From: Actinoplanes ianthinogenes
Lineage (GTDB): Bacteria; Actinomycetota; Actinomycetes; Mycobacteriales; Micromonosporaceae
Assembly: GCF_018324205.1 (NCBI RefSeq)
Contig: NZ_AP023356.1
Span: 3,675,501 to 3,739,500, forward strand
Direction of reading: 5' to 3'
Length of the DNA: 64,000 nt
Positions 43,245 through 51,630 of this stretch are shown here, one piece after another. Each line of letters opens with the position of its first letter. The stretch's first letter is position 1. Under the pieces are notes generated by a model that was given only the letters and a program-made list of their open reading frames with translations, had not been told where the DNA came from and did no database searches. The translations under genes and the position numbers were made by a program.

Positions 43245-44633
43245 ATGCCGCCGTACACCTCGCCGCACCTGACGAGCTCCGGCGACGCAGCCGCGACGGG
43301 TGGGCGGCACCGTCGGCCGGATTCCGGGCCGGAGCAGGTCGCGCCCCGTGCCGCGTTCCTGGAGCCGTCCCTTCGCTCTGCGGTGGACCCCGCCGCCAAG
43401 CCGCGGACCCGGTCCGCCCGGCACCGCGCGGGTGGCGACACCGGATCGTGGAGCACCGTCCGCCCCCGGGACGAGGCGCAGCCGCCGGCCCACTCCCGGC
43501 GGTCCCGTGCCAAGCGCCCGGTCGTCGGCAGCCACCGCGCGCCGAACACGCTGCCGCTCGAGACCTGGCTGGAAGCGGCCAAGAACCGGCCGACCACCGT
43601 GCTCGGCACCCTGGTGGTGGCCGGCCTGCTGATCACCGCGGTGCCGCTGTCCCAGCCGAGCAAGAGCGACCCGGCCGCGCTGACCGCGGCCGCGCAGGCG
43701 GCGGCCTCGGCCCAGGCGGCGCAGCGCGACAAGGCGGCCCAGGCGGGCGGCCGGCAGAAGAGCGGCGGCGGCACGCCGCAGCAGGGCCAGCCGGCCGGCG
43801 GTGGCCCGGCCACGCCGACGCCGCAGGCGACCGTCACCGGGAAACCCGCCGAGGACAAGCCGGTGCGTCCCGTGCCGGCCGGCGCCGGACCCGGCAAGTC
43901 GCTGCTCACCACCGGCGGGCAGCAGGTGGCGCTGACCTTCGACGACGGGCCGGACCCGGAGCAGACCCCGAAGATTCTGGAGATGCTCGCGAAATACCAG
44001 GTCAAGGCGACGTTCTGCCTGGTCGGCTCGCAGGCGCGCCGGCACCCCGAGCTGGTCCGGGAGATCGTGGCGGCCGGGCACACCCTGTGCAACCACACCT
44101 TCGACCACGACCTGTCGATCGGGAAGAAGACCGCCGCGCAGATCCGGGCCGACCTGGCGAAGACGAACAAGGCGATCAACGACGCGGCGCCGGGTGCGCC
44201 CATCCCGTTCTTCCGGGCGCCGGGCGGCAACTTCAGCGACAAACTGGTGAAGGTGGCGTACGCCGACGGGATGTCCTCGCTCTACTGGGCGGTCGACCCG
44301 CGGGACTGGGAGCACCTCGAGGGCGAGAGCGACGCCGCGCACATCAAGCGGGTGATCGCCACCGTGAAGAAGCAGACCGCGCCGGGCTCGATCATCCTGT
44401 CCCACGACTTCAACCAGCCGGACACCGTCGCGGCCTACCAGGAACTGCTGCCCTGGCTGGTGGAGAACTTCCAGCTGGGCGTGCCGTCCGGCACCGGCGA
44501 GACCCCGCTCACCCCGGCGACCACCGCGCCGACCCCGGCGACGCCGACGCCGTCGGCCGACACGACCACCGCCCCCGCGGCGGAGCCGACCCCGACGACC
44601 ACCGCGACGGCGACCCCGGCCGCTACCTCCTAG
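43245..44633 (+). CDS. Membrane-anchored polysaccharide deacetylase (NodB/CE4)
   Basis: 462 aa. Basic cytoplasmic head (1-115), one transmembrane helix (about 120-138), Ala/Gln/Gly-rich linker, then the NodB domain: TFDDGPD (catalytic Asp and metal Asp), NHTFDHD (metal His pair), RAPGG and IILSHDFN, and a Thr/Pro tail. Deacetylates peptidoglycan or chitin oligosaccharides at the cell surface with Zn. The C-terminal Thr/Pro tail overlaps the convergent nei gene by 11 bp. Confidence 0.92.
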   Translation: MPPYTSPHLTSSGDAAATGGRHRRPDSGPEQVAPRAAFLEPSLRSAVDPAAKPRTRSARHRAGGDTGSWSTVRPRDEAQPPAHSRRSRAKRPVVGSHRAPNTLPLETWLEAAKNRPTTVLGTLVVAGLLITAVPLSQPSKSDPAALTAAAQAAASAQAAQRDKAAQAGGRQKSGGGTPQQGQPAGGGPATPTPQATVTGKPAEDKPVRPVPAGAGPGKSLLTTGGQQVALTFDDGPDPEQTPKILEMLAKYQVKATFCLVGSQARRHPELVREIVAAGHTLCNHTFDHDLSIGKKTAAQIRADLAKTNKAINDAAPGAPIPFFRAPGGNFSDKLVKVAYADGMSSLYWAVDPRDWEHLEGESDAAHIKRVIATVKKQTAPGSIILSHDFNQPDTVAAYQELLPWLVENFQLGVPSGTGETPLTPATTAPTPATPTPSADTTTAPAAEPTPTTTATATPAATS

Positions 44634-45438
44634 GCTCCTGGCAGGTCGGGCACCAGTAGAGGTTGCGGCCCGCCAGCGGGCCGATGGCCACCGGGGTGCC
44701 GCAGACCAGGCAGGGCTGGCCGGTGCGGCGGTAGACGTAGACCTCGCCGCCGTGCCGGTCGACGCGCGGCGCCCGGCGCATCGCCTCGGGGGTGTGCCGG
44801 GTGTGCACGGTGTCGATCCGGCCGCGGGCCACGCCCTCTTTCATCAGGGCGCGCAGGTCGTCCCAGAGGGCCGTCCAGAGCTCCCGGCCGGTCGCGGTGC
44901 CCGGGGTGAGCGGCGAGAGCCCGGCCCGGAACAGCACCTCGTTCGCATAGATCAGGCCGCAGCCGGCCACGATGGACTGGTCCAGCAGCAGCGCGAAGAG
45001 CGGCTTGGTGCTGGACCGGATCTTTCGGTACGCCCGGTCCGGCTCGGCGTCGTCGCGCAGCGGGTCGGCGCCGAGCCGGGCGCGCAACGCGTCCACCGCG
45101 GGCGGGTCGAGCACCTCACAGGCGGTCGGGCCGCGCAGGTCGAGCCAGTGGCCGGGCCCGGCCACCCGCATCCGGATCTGGCCGACCGGCTCGGGCAGCG
45201 GCGGCTCCCCCTCGGTGAACTTGCCGTAGAGCCCCAGGTGCACGTGCAGGGTGCGATCGCCCTCGTAGTGGTGCAGCAGGTGCTTGCCATACGCCTCGGT
45301 GTCGTGCAGCACCCGGCCGTCGAGCAGCGCGGCGCCGCTCGCGAACCGGCCCTGCGGGCTGGAGACGGCCACCGGGTGCCCGGCGAACAGCTCGCGGTGG
45401 CGGGTGGCGAGGCGGTGAATGGTATGTCCCTCCGGCAC
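44623..45438 (-). CDS. nei: DNA glycosylase/AP lyase, Nei (endonuclease VIII) type
   Basis: 271 aa. N-terminal catalytic PEGHTIHR (Pro1 after Met removal, Glu2) typical of actinobacterial Nei; helix-two-turn-helix region VAGCGLIYANEVLF; C-terminal zinc finger CLVCG...YWCPTCQ with the conserved Arg (RNLYWC). Removes oxidised pyrimidines and cuts the abasic site. Divergent from clpP with 170 bp between. Confidence 0.94.
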   Translation of the reverse strand: MPEGHTIHRLATRHRELFAGHPVAVSSPQGRFASGAALLDGRVLHDTEAYGKHLLHHYEGDRTLHVHLGLYGKFTEGEPPLPEPVGQIRMRVAGPGHWLDLRGPTACEVLDPPAVDALRARLGADPLRDDAEPDRAYRKIRSSTKPLFALLLDQSIVAGCGLIYANEVLFRAGLSPLTPGTATGRELWTALWDDLRALMKEGVARGRIDTVHTRHTPEAMRRAPRVDRHGGEVYVYRRTGQPCLVCGTPVAIGPLAGRNLYWCPTCQEPRR

Positions 45439-45517
45439 GAGCCAAAGGTATCCGTCTTCGTCGTGCTGCTCAGCCGGGCGTGATCAGTGCCACCACGGTG
45501 CCGTTCTGCCGTGAGCG

Positions 45518-45537
45518 GATTCGCCCTGAGGGGAATC
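45518..45537. promoter_or_regulatory. Dyad upstream of clpP
   Basis: GATTCGCCC-TGA-GGGGAATC, symmetric apart from one bulged base, 70 bp before the clpP start in the shared nei-clpP intergenic region. A possible operator; it resembles but does not exactly match published ClgR boxes. Confidence 0.4.
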
Positions 45538-45607
45538 GCTGGGTTTCGACACGCCCTGTGAGAGAAGGTGTGAGACGTAGAAGAGCGGATGCGAAAGGGT
45601 TGACCCC

Positions 45608-46213
45608 ATGAGTGTTGACACGACCATGCGCGGTGGCGGCGCGTCCTTCGACGACCAGGTCTTCGAGCGTCTGCTCCGCGAGCGGATCATCTTCCTCGGC
45701 AGCGAGGTCAACGACGAGGTGACCAACCGGATCTGCGCGCAGATGCTGCTGCTCGCCTCCGAGGACGCCGAGCGGGACATCGCGCTGTACATCAACTCGC
45801 CCGGCGGCTCGATCAGCGCCGGGATGGCGGTGTACGACACCATGCAGTACATCAAGAACGACGTGGCCACCATCGCGATGGGCATGGCCGCCTCGATGGG
45901 CCAGTTCCTGCTCTGCGCCGGCACCCCCGGCAAGCGGTACGCGCTGCCCCACGCCCGGGTGATGATGCACCAGCTGTCCGGCGGCATCGGCGGCACCGCG
46001 GCCGACATCGCCATCCAGGCCGAGAGCATGCTGCACATCAAGTCGGTGATGAACGATCGGATCGCCTTCCACACCGGGCACACCCCGGAGGAGATCGAGC
46101 GCGACTCCGACCGGGACCGCTGGTTCACCGCCCAGCAGGCCAAGGAGTACGGCATCGTCGACCACGTGATCAGCAAGGCCTCCGACGTGAACGCGGTCTC
46201 CTCGCTGGTCTGA
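45608..46213 (+). CDS. clpP: ATP-dependent Clp protease proteolytic subunit
   Basis: 201 aa, normal ClpP length. Catalytic Ser96 in GMAASMGQF, His121 in VMMHQLSGG, Asp170 in SDRDRW. Forms tetradecameric chambers with ClpX or ClpC. It stands alone, not in the usual clpP1-clpP2-clpX cluster, so it is probably an additional paralogue whose regulation may be separate. ATG 45608 follows AAAGGG. Confidence 0.93.
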   Translation: MSVDTTMRGGGASFDDQVFERLLRERIIFLGSEVNDEVTNRICAQMLLLASEDAERDIALYINSPGGSISAGMAVYDTMQYIKNDVATIAMGMAASMGQFLLCAGTPGKRYALPHARVMMHQLSGGIGGTAADIAIQAESMLHIKSVMNDRIAFHTGHTPEEIERDSDRDRWFTAQQAKEYGIVDHVISKASDVNAVSSLV

Positions 46214-46226
46214 CCCACCTTTCACC

Positions 46227-46257
46227 CGAGGGATGCACAGTGCTTGTGCATCCCTCG
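46227..46257 (+). terminator. clpP terminator
   Basis: CGAGGGATGCACA / TGTGCATCCCTCG, perfect 13-bp stem with a 5-nt loop, 13 bp after the stop. Confidence 0.8.
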
Positions 46258-46328
46258 TGTCGTTTCCGGGCGGCCCGGGTATAGAGCAAGGTCAGCCAAC
46301 CCCCGAGATCCCCCAAGGAGGTCCTGAC

Positions 46329-46904
46329 GTGAGGATTCCCACCTTCTCGCGTGCGGCCACGACCGATACCGCGGAGACGGCCCGGGTGCCGGTGCAGCCC
46401 CGCCGGGACGACGACACCACGCAGGACATCACCAAGCCGCGGACCACCGACACGAATCGCGACATCAACACGCCGCGGGCGGTGAACCCGCCGCGGGTCA
46501 GCACGGTCACCCCGCCGACCGAGGCGGAGCGCAAGCCGGTCGCGGTCGGCCGCCCGGCCACCGAGCCCGCACCGGCCCGGCGCCCGCGGGCCAGCCTGCT
46601 CGCCACGCTCGGCCTGATCGTCAGCGTCGCCGGCATCGCGCTGGTGCTCTCCGGCCCGCTGGCCGGCTGGGGCATCGGCGTCGCCGGGCTCGGCCTGGTC
46701 CTCTCGCTGGCCGGTCTGAACGCCACCCGCAAGCAGCACGTGGCCGGCAAGACGGACGCGCTGATCGGCGTGCTGGTCGCGATCGGCGCGATCGTGCTCG
46801 GCGTGCTCGCCCTGAACGGCTCGCTGGCCTGGCTGGGCACCGACACCCAGCCGGCGTCGCATCTGCGGGAGTGGCTTGACGCACAGTTTGCGAACCGCTT
46901 CTGA
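46329..46904 (+). CDS. Small membrane protein (DUF4190-like topology)
   Basis: 191 aa. Long hydrophilic Thr/Pro/Arg-rich cytoplasmic head (1-95), then three or four close helices: LLATLGLIVSVAGIALVL, GWGIGVAGLGLVLSLAGL and GVLVAIGAIVLGVLALN. GTG 46329 is set by a strong AAGGAGGT 6 nt upstream. Between two terminators, so monocistronic. Function unknown. Confidence 0.78.
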   Translation: MRIPTFSRAATTDTAETARVPVQPRRDDDTTQDITKPRTTDTNRDINTPRAVNPPRVSTVTPPTEAERKPVAVGRPATEPAPARRPRASLLATLGLIVSVAGIALVLSGPLAGWGIGVAGLGLVLSLAGLNATRKQHVAGKTDALIGVLVAIGAIVLGVLALNGSLAWLGTDTQPASHLREWLDAQFANRF

Positions 46905-46957
46905 CGGGTAACTGACATTTACCGACGGCGATACGCTGACGGTCACCTCTCGGAACC

Positions 46958-47082
46958 GGGCCGGCTCTCGCCGGCCCGCCCCGAAATTGCTCCGGCGGTT
47001 CGCCGGTCGGCTCCGGCGGTTCGCCGGACAACCGCACGGGCGCCCGGGAGCGACGTGGGAACGTCGCTCCCGGGCGCCCGTG
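46958..47082. terminator. Cluster of four hairpins
   Basis: GGGCCGGC/GCCGGCCC (46958-46977); two direct repeats CTCCGGCGGTTCGCCGG (46990-47006, 47011-47027), each a CCGGCG-GTT-CGCCGG hairpin; then a perfect 22-bp stem with a GGGA loop (47035-47082, arm starts CACGGGCGCCCGG). It ends transcription from the membrane-protein gene and insulates ddaH. Confidence 0.8.
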
Positions 47083-47194
47083 TGGCATGTGCGCAACGAA
47101 TCGCCGCGCACCCCGGTGATCACGCAACGATTCCCGCCCGGGACGCATGGTCTTAGCAGGGCGGATGAAACCTTCTCGCACCTACCGTTGCCTG

Positions 47195-47989
47195 ATGACC
47201 GCCAAGCGCTATCTGATGTGCCGGCCCACCCACTTCGCCGTCACCTACCGGATCAACCCGTGGATGGATCCCACCGCGCCGTATGACAACGCGCTGGCCG
47301 TCCGCCAGTGGGAGACGCTGCGCCAGGCATTCCTCGACCTCGGTCACACCGTCGACCTGGTCGAGCCGCTGCCCGGCCTGCCGGACATGGTCTTCGCCGC
47401 GAACGGCGGGACGATCATCGACGGGCGCGCGCTGGGCGTGCAGTTCCGCGACGCCGAGCGGGCCGACGAGGCTCCGGCGTACGCTGCCTGGTTCCGGGAG
47501 AACGGCTTCGAGGTGACGATGCCGAAGCACGACAACGAGGGCGAGGGCGACATCCTGCTGGCCGGCGGGCTGCTGCTGGCCGGGACCGGGTTCCGGACCG
47601 CGCACGCGTCGCACGCCGAGACCCAGGAGTTCCTGCGCCGCCCGGTGATCACTCTCCAGCTGGTCGACCCGGCGTACTACCACTTGGACACCGCGCTCTG
47701 CGTGCTGGACGAGCGGAACATCGCGTACCTGCCGTCGGCGTTCTCCCCCGGTTCGCAGGCCGTGCTCCGGCAGCTCTTCCCGGACGCGATCATCGCGACG
47801 CCGGAGGACGCCGAGGTGCTCGGCCTCAACGCGGTCAGCGACGGCCGTAACGTGGTTCTGCCGGTGCAGGCCACGCACCTGACCGAGGAGCTGCGCAAGG
47901 CCGGCTACCACCCGATCGGGGTCGACGTCTCCGAGCTGCGCAAGGCCGGCGGCGGACCCAAGTGCTGCACGTTGGAGGTGCGCTCGTGA
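47195..47989 (+). CDS. ddaH: Dimethylargininase / arginine-modifying amidinotransferase-fold enzyme
   Basis: 264 aa. Penta-in fold: YLMCRPTHFAVTYRINPWM start, DMVFAANGG, HLDTALCVL with catalytic His, and GGPKCCTLEV with catalytic Cys. DDAH hydrolyses methylated arginine to citrulline; family members can act on arginine or related substrates. Overlaps rocD (GTGA), so the pair probably feeds arginine or ornithine into glutamate. ATG 47195 lies 6 nt after TACCGT, leaderless type; ATG 47165, after AGGG, is the alternative. Confidence 0.87.
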   Translation: MTAKRYLMCRPTHFAVTYRINPWMDPTAPYDNALAVRQWETLRQAFLDLGHTVDLVEPLPGLPDMVFAANGGTIIDGRALGVQFRDAERADEAPAYAAWFRENGFEVTMPKHDNEGEGDILLAGGLLLAGTGFRTAHASHAETQEFLRRPVITLQLVDPAYYHLDTALCVLDERNIAYLPSAFSPGSQAVLRQLFPDAIIATPEDAEVLGLNAVSDGRNVVLPVQATHLTEELRKAGYHPIGVDVSELRKAGGGPKCCTLEVRS

Positions 47990-49200
47990 CGACTGTTGAA
48001 TTTCGTACGCCGGAGGCTCTCGCCGACGCCGAGCGCTGGACCGCGCACAACTACCACCCGCTGCCGGTCGTCGTCGCCGAGGCCGAGGGCGCCTGGGTCA
48101 CCGACGTCGACGGCCGCCGCTACCTGGACATGCTCGCCGGATACTCGGCGCTGAACTTCGGGCACCGGCACCCCGGCCTGATCGGCGCGGCACACGCCCA
48201 GCTCGACCGGCTCACGCTGACCAGCCGCGCGTTCGTGCACGACCAGTTCGCCACGTTCTGCAAGGGCCTGGCCGAGCTGTGCGGCAAGGACCTGGTGCTG
48301 CCGATGAACACCGGCGCCGAGGCGGTGGAGACCGCCATCAAGGTGGCCCGCAAGTGGGGTTACCAGGTCAAGGGCGTGCCGGACGGGCAGGCCGAGATCA
48401 TCGTGGCGGACGGCAACTTCCACGGCCGGACCACCACCATCGTCAGCTTCTCCACCGACCCGGAGGCGCGGGCCGACTTCGGGCCGTACACGCCGGGCTT
48501 CGTGGTGGTGCCCTACGGCGACGCGGCGGCGCTGGCCGCGGCGATCACGCCGAACACGGTCGCGGTGCTGCTGGAGCCGATCCAGGGCGAGGGCGGCGTG
48601 CTGATCCCGCCGGCCGGGTACTTCGCCGCGGTCCGCGAGGCCTGCACGGAGAACAACGTGCTGCTGGTGGCCGACGAGATCCAGTCCGGCCTGGGCCGGA
48701 CCGGCAAGACCTTCGCGATCGAGCACGAGGGCGTCGTCCCGGACATGTACGTGCTGGGCAAGGCGCTCGGCGGCGGCATCGTCCCGGTCTCCGCGGTCGC
48801 CGCGAACCGCGACGTGCTCGGCGTGCTGAAGCCGGGCGAGCACGGCTCCACCTTCGGCGGCAACGCCCTGGCCTGCGCCGTCGGCGCCGCGGTCGTCGAC
48901 CTGCTGCGCACCGGCGAGTTCCAGGAGCGGTCCGCGCGCCTCGGCGAGCGGCTGGAGGCGGGCCTGTCCGCGCTGATCGGCAAAGGCCTGGCCGGGGTCC
49001 GCTGCCGCGGCCTGTGGGCCGGCGTCGACATCGACCCGGCGCTGATGACCGGCCGCCAGGCGTGCGAACGGCTGGCCGCACGCGGCGTCCTGGCCAAGGA
49101 CACCCACGGCTCGACGATCCGCCTCGCCCCGCCGCTGGTGATCACCGAGGCCGACCTGGACCACGCGGTCGCCCAGCTCGCCGCCGTCCTCGCCGCCTGA
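47986..49200 (+). CDS. rocD: Ornithine aminotransferase
   Basis: 404 aa PLP fold-type I class III aminotransferase. NTGAEAVETAIKVARKWGY, ADEIQSGLGRTG with the PLP-binding Asp, and VLGKALGGG with the Schiff-base Lys. Converts ornithine and 2-oxoglutarate to glutamate semialdehyde and glutamate. GTG 47986 follows GGAGG and overlaps the ddaH stop, one operon. Confidence 0.93.
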   Translation: MTTVEFRTPEALADAERWTAHNYHPLPVVVAEAEGAWVTDVDGRRYLDMLAGYSALNFGHRHPGLIGAAHAQLDRLTLTSRAFVHDQFATFCKGLAELCGKDLVLPMNTGAEAVETAIKVARKWGYQVKGVPDGQAEIIVADGNFHGRTTTIVSFSTDPEARADFGPYTPGFVVVPYGDAAALAAAITPNTVAVLLEPIQGEGGVLIPPAGYFAAVREACTENNVLLVADEIQSGLGRTGKTFAIEHEGVVPDMYVLGKALGGGIVPVSAVAANRDVLGVLKPGEHGSTFGGNALACAVGAAVVDLLRTGEFQERSARLGERLEAGLSALIGKGLAGVRCRGLWAGVDIDPALMTGRQACERLAARGVLAKDTHGSTIRLAPPLVITEADLDHAVAQLAAVLAA

Positions 49201-49314
49201 TCAGTCCCCACCCGCCCTGGGGGCTGACCCCGGCTCAGTGTGACCCGGATCCGCCGGCTCCCGCACGGAGCCTGTGGACAACCCGGAACTGTGGAAAACC
49301 CTGACCGGGAACCA

Positions 49315-49375
49315 CCCGAACCGAGGCGCCACCGCCGGGACCCTTCGCCGGGTCGGCAGTGGCGCCTTCGGGTTT
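49315..49375 (+). terminator. Hairpin after rocD
   Basis: Imperfect stem AACC-GA-GGCGCCACCGCC with GGCAGTGGCGCC-TTCGGGTT, 18-nt loop that pairs further, followed by TTTTCGG; about 115 bp after the stop. Confidence 0.6.
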
Positions 49376-49404
49376 TCGGTGACCAGCCGCGGACCGTGAA
49401 GGGC

Positions 49405-49505
49405 GGGCTGATCGCCCTGGACGCGCCAGCGGCCAGATCAGCCCGCCCGGCCCGCGCGGGAGCATGCGATCCGCACCCCGGCGGACCTGCGTCAATGAAG
49501 GATTT
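49405..49505 (+). repeat. Dispersed repeat, copy 3
   Basis: Core CTGGACGCGCCAGCGGCCAG at 49417-49436, then CGGCCCGCGCGGGAGCATGC, GATCC, CCCGGCGGACCTGCG and a final ATGAAG. Best partner is the opposite-strand copy at 39898-40010. It fills the space up to the stop of the FHA gene. Confidence 0.78.
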
Positions 49506-50654
49506 TCAGCGGCCGACGGGTCGAATCGCCATGGTGGGCGCCTCGGCCATCACCGACTGCGGCTGGACGACGCCGCCGTTGGACCAGAGCTTGGCGCGGC
49601 CCACGTGCACGTTGGCGTAGAGCTCGACGATGTCGTCCGGCGCCAGCACGCGGCTCTCGTCGCGGTGCAGGGTGATCCGCTGGTCGTCGTCGGGTGAGCC
49701 GCCCGGGCGGACACCGGTGCCGTTGGTGCTGATGTCCTTCGCGGTGATCTCGCCGGCGCGCAGCGCGAAGCGGACGTGGCCGCGGCTGATCCACTTGCGA
49801 GCGTCCTGGGTGAGCCACTGGCCGAGCATCACCCCGCCGCCGCCCTCGGGGGCCCGGCCGACCACCACCGGCTGGTCCTCCGAGACGGTGAACCGCTGGC
49901 GGATGACGCCGTCGATGCGCACCGAGAGGACCTCGGTGGCCGGGCGCGGGCCGGCGTCCTTGAGCCGCTCGCCGTGCCGGGGGCAGGTCGGCACGCCGGC
50001 GCGCAGGGCGGGCGGCGGCTGGGCGACCGGGCTGGTGAACGTGCGCATGTCGGCGAACGGGCTGTCCGAGTCGCCGCCGGTGCCGAACGTGGTGCAGTTG
50101 AAGTCGGGGCACTTCCAGATCCGGGCGAGCAGCCGCTCACCGAGCGGCGAACGCGGGGTCGGCGGAACCGCCTCGCCCCGGCCGACCCGGGCCACCAGCG
50201 TCGGGCCGCCCTGCTGGGACACCAGGGCGAGCAGCCGGCCGGGCTCGGCCACCCACGGGCGGCCGGCGCGGAACCGGTCCTCGCGGTCGCGGGTGAGCAC
50301 CGGCAGGCCGAGCATCTCGGCCACCTCCAGCACCCGGTCCTCCATCTGCGGCACGACCTCGACCTTGCCGTCGTCGGCCCAACGGCGGACGACCATCCGC
50401 TCGTTCGAGGTGAGGTCGGTGTCGGAGAGCAGACCGCGCGGGGCGATCACGTAGACCGGCACGTTCTCCTCGGCGACGTAGCGGCCGAGGGCGTCGACCA
50501 ACAGACCGAGCCGGACCAGGCTGGCCGGGCGACCACCGTCGAGGTCGGCGTATCGCACCACCTCCGACAGATCGACCACGGCCCGGGCCAGCGCCGGGTC
50601 GGTGGTGAGCCGGGCCTCGATGGCGTCGAGGACCTTGCTGACCTCGAATCTCAC
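49506..50654 (-). CDS. FHA-domain protein with PIN-like N-terminal region
   Basis: 382 aa from GTG 50654 (GGGGGAGG upstream). Residues 1 to about 160 contain VVDLSEVVRYADLDG, PVYVIAPRGLLSD and LPVLTRDREDRF, spaced acids reminiscent of a PIN/NYN-like fold. A middle region has a C-x4-C pair (WKCPDFNCTTF) and a later Cys-His. The C-terminal FHA domain (about 275-365) has VVVGRAPEG, ISRGHVRF and DISTNGTGV, all phosphothreonine-site positions. Could read Ser/Thr kinase signals such as the kinase at 19.6 kb. The nuclease idea is speculative. Confidence 0.83.
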   Translation of the reverse strand: MRFEVSKVLDAIEARLTTDPALARAVVDLSEVVRYADLDGGRPASLVRLGLLVDALGRYVAEENVPVYVIAPRGLLSDTDLTSNERMVVRRWADDGKVEVVPQMEDRVLEVAEMLGLPVLTRDREDRFRAGRPWVAEPGRLLALVSQQGGPTLVARVGRGEAVPPTPRSPLGERLLARIWKCPDFNCTTFGTGGDSDSPFADMRTFTSPVAQPPPALRAGVPTCPRHGERLKDAGPRPATEVLSVRIDGVIRQRFTVSEDQPVVVGRAPEGGGGVMLGQWLTQDARKWISRGHVRFALRAGEITAKDISTNGTGVRPGGSPDDDQRITLHRDESRVLAPDDIVELYANVHVGRAKLWSNGGVVQPQSVMAEAPTMAIRPVGR

Positions 50655-50829
50655 GAGTCCTCCCCCTGTCGTGCGTGCGCGGAATACCCGACTCATCATG
50701 CCCCGGCCATGATCTGCGCGGCCAACCGGGCGTGCGGCACGCCATGGTTTGCCCGTGGGTGTCCGTTTGCCGAGTCCCACGATCGGGAACTCCCGCTATC
50801 GACAGGCGTTGACGAAAAGGAGAGCGATC

Positions 50830-51630
50830 ATGCGGACACCACGGCTCGCCGGACTGGGCCTCGCGGCGGCCACGGCCGCGTTCGCGGTGGCTGGCTGCGC
50901 CTCGGCGGACACACCCGCGACCTCCGCGAGCTCGGCGCCGGCCTCCGCCGCCGCTCCCTCGACCAGCGCCGACCCGGCCGCGGTCCAGGCGCTCTCGGAC
51001 GCGGCCGCCACGCTCGGCAGCACCAGCTTCACGATGACCATGACGAGCGGCGCCGGCTTCCAGCTGACCGCGAACCTCGACGCGCCGCACGGCGCCGGGA
51101 CCGCGGAGATGGCGGCGAAGGGGGCGAACACCTCGCTCACCGTCAAGACGCTGCTGCTCGGCCAGGACCTGTACGCCCAGATCCCCGGCGTCACCCAGGC
51201 GAACACCTGGACCCACCTGGACATGGCCCGGTTGCCGGACGGCGCGAACATCGGCCTCAAGCCCGGCCAGATCGACCCGGCGAACACCGCCGACCTGCTG
51301 CGCGCCACCACCGACGTGCGCCGCAGCGGGGAGAGCTCGTACTCCGGGACGCTGGATCTGACCAAGGCGGCCGGCGTGGCCGGGATCAGCAAGGTGACCG
51401 TCGACGGGTACGGCGCGGACGCCCAGCGGGTGCCGTTCGAGGCCATCCTGGACTCGCAGGACCGGTTGGAGCAGCTCACCCTGCGGCTGCCCGCGGTGGA
51501 CAACCGGGAGGCGCAGCCGCTGGTGATCAAATACTCCGGGTATGGGCAGCCGGTGACCGTGCAGCGGCCCCCGGCCGGCCAGATCACCGAGGCGCCGGCC
51601 AGCGTTTACCAGGCGCTGGGCGGCAGCTAG
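50830..51630 (+). CDS. Lipoprotein of LppX/LprG-like fold
   Basis: 266 aa. Signal peptide with AVAGC lipobox, Ala/Ser/Pro linker, then a half-barrel domain with SFTMTMTSGAGFQLTA, YAQIPGVTQANTWTHLD and a C-terminal VIKYSGYGQPVTV strand, like mycobacterial LprG/LppX lipid carriers and many actinobacterial lipoproteins. ATG 50830 follows AAGGAGAG. Its stop overlaps the convergent acyltransferase by 4 bp. The preceding gap 50655-50829 shows no gene. Confidence 0.84.
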   Translation: MRTPRLAGLGLAAATAAFAVAGCASADTPATSASSAPASAAAPSTSADPAAVQALSDAAATLGSTSFTMTMTSGAGFQLTANLDAPHGAGTAEMAAKGANTSLTVKTLLLGQDLYAQIPGVTQANTWTHLDMARLPDGANIGLKPGQIDPANTADLLRATTDVRRSGESSYSGTLDLTKAAGVAGISKVTVDGYGADAQRVPFEAILDSQDRLEQLTLRLPAVDNREAQPLVIKYSGYGQPVTVQRPPAGQITEAPASVYQALGGS

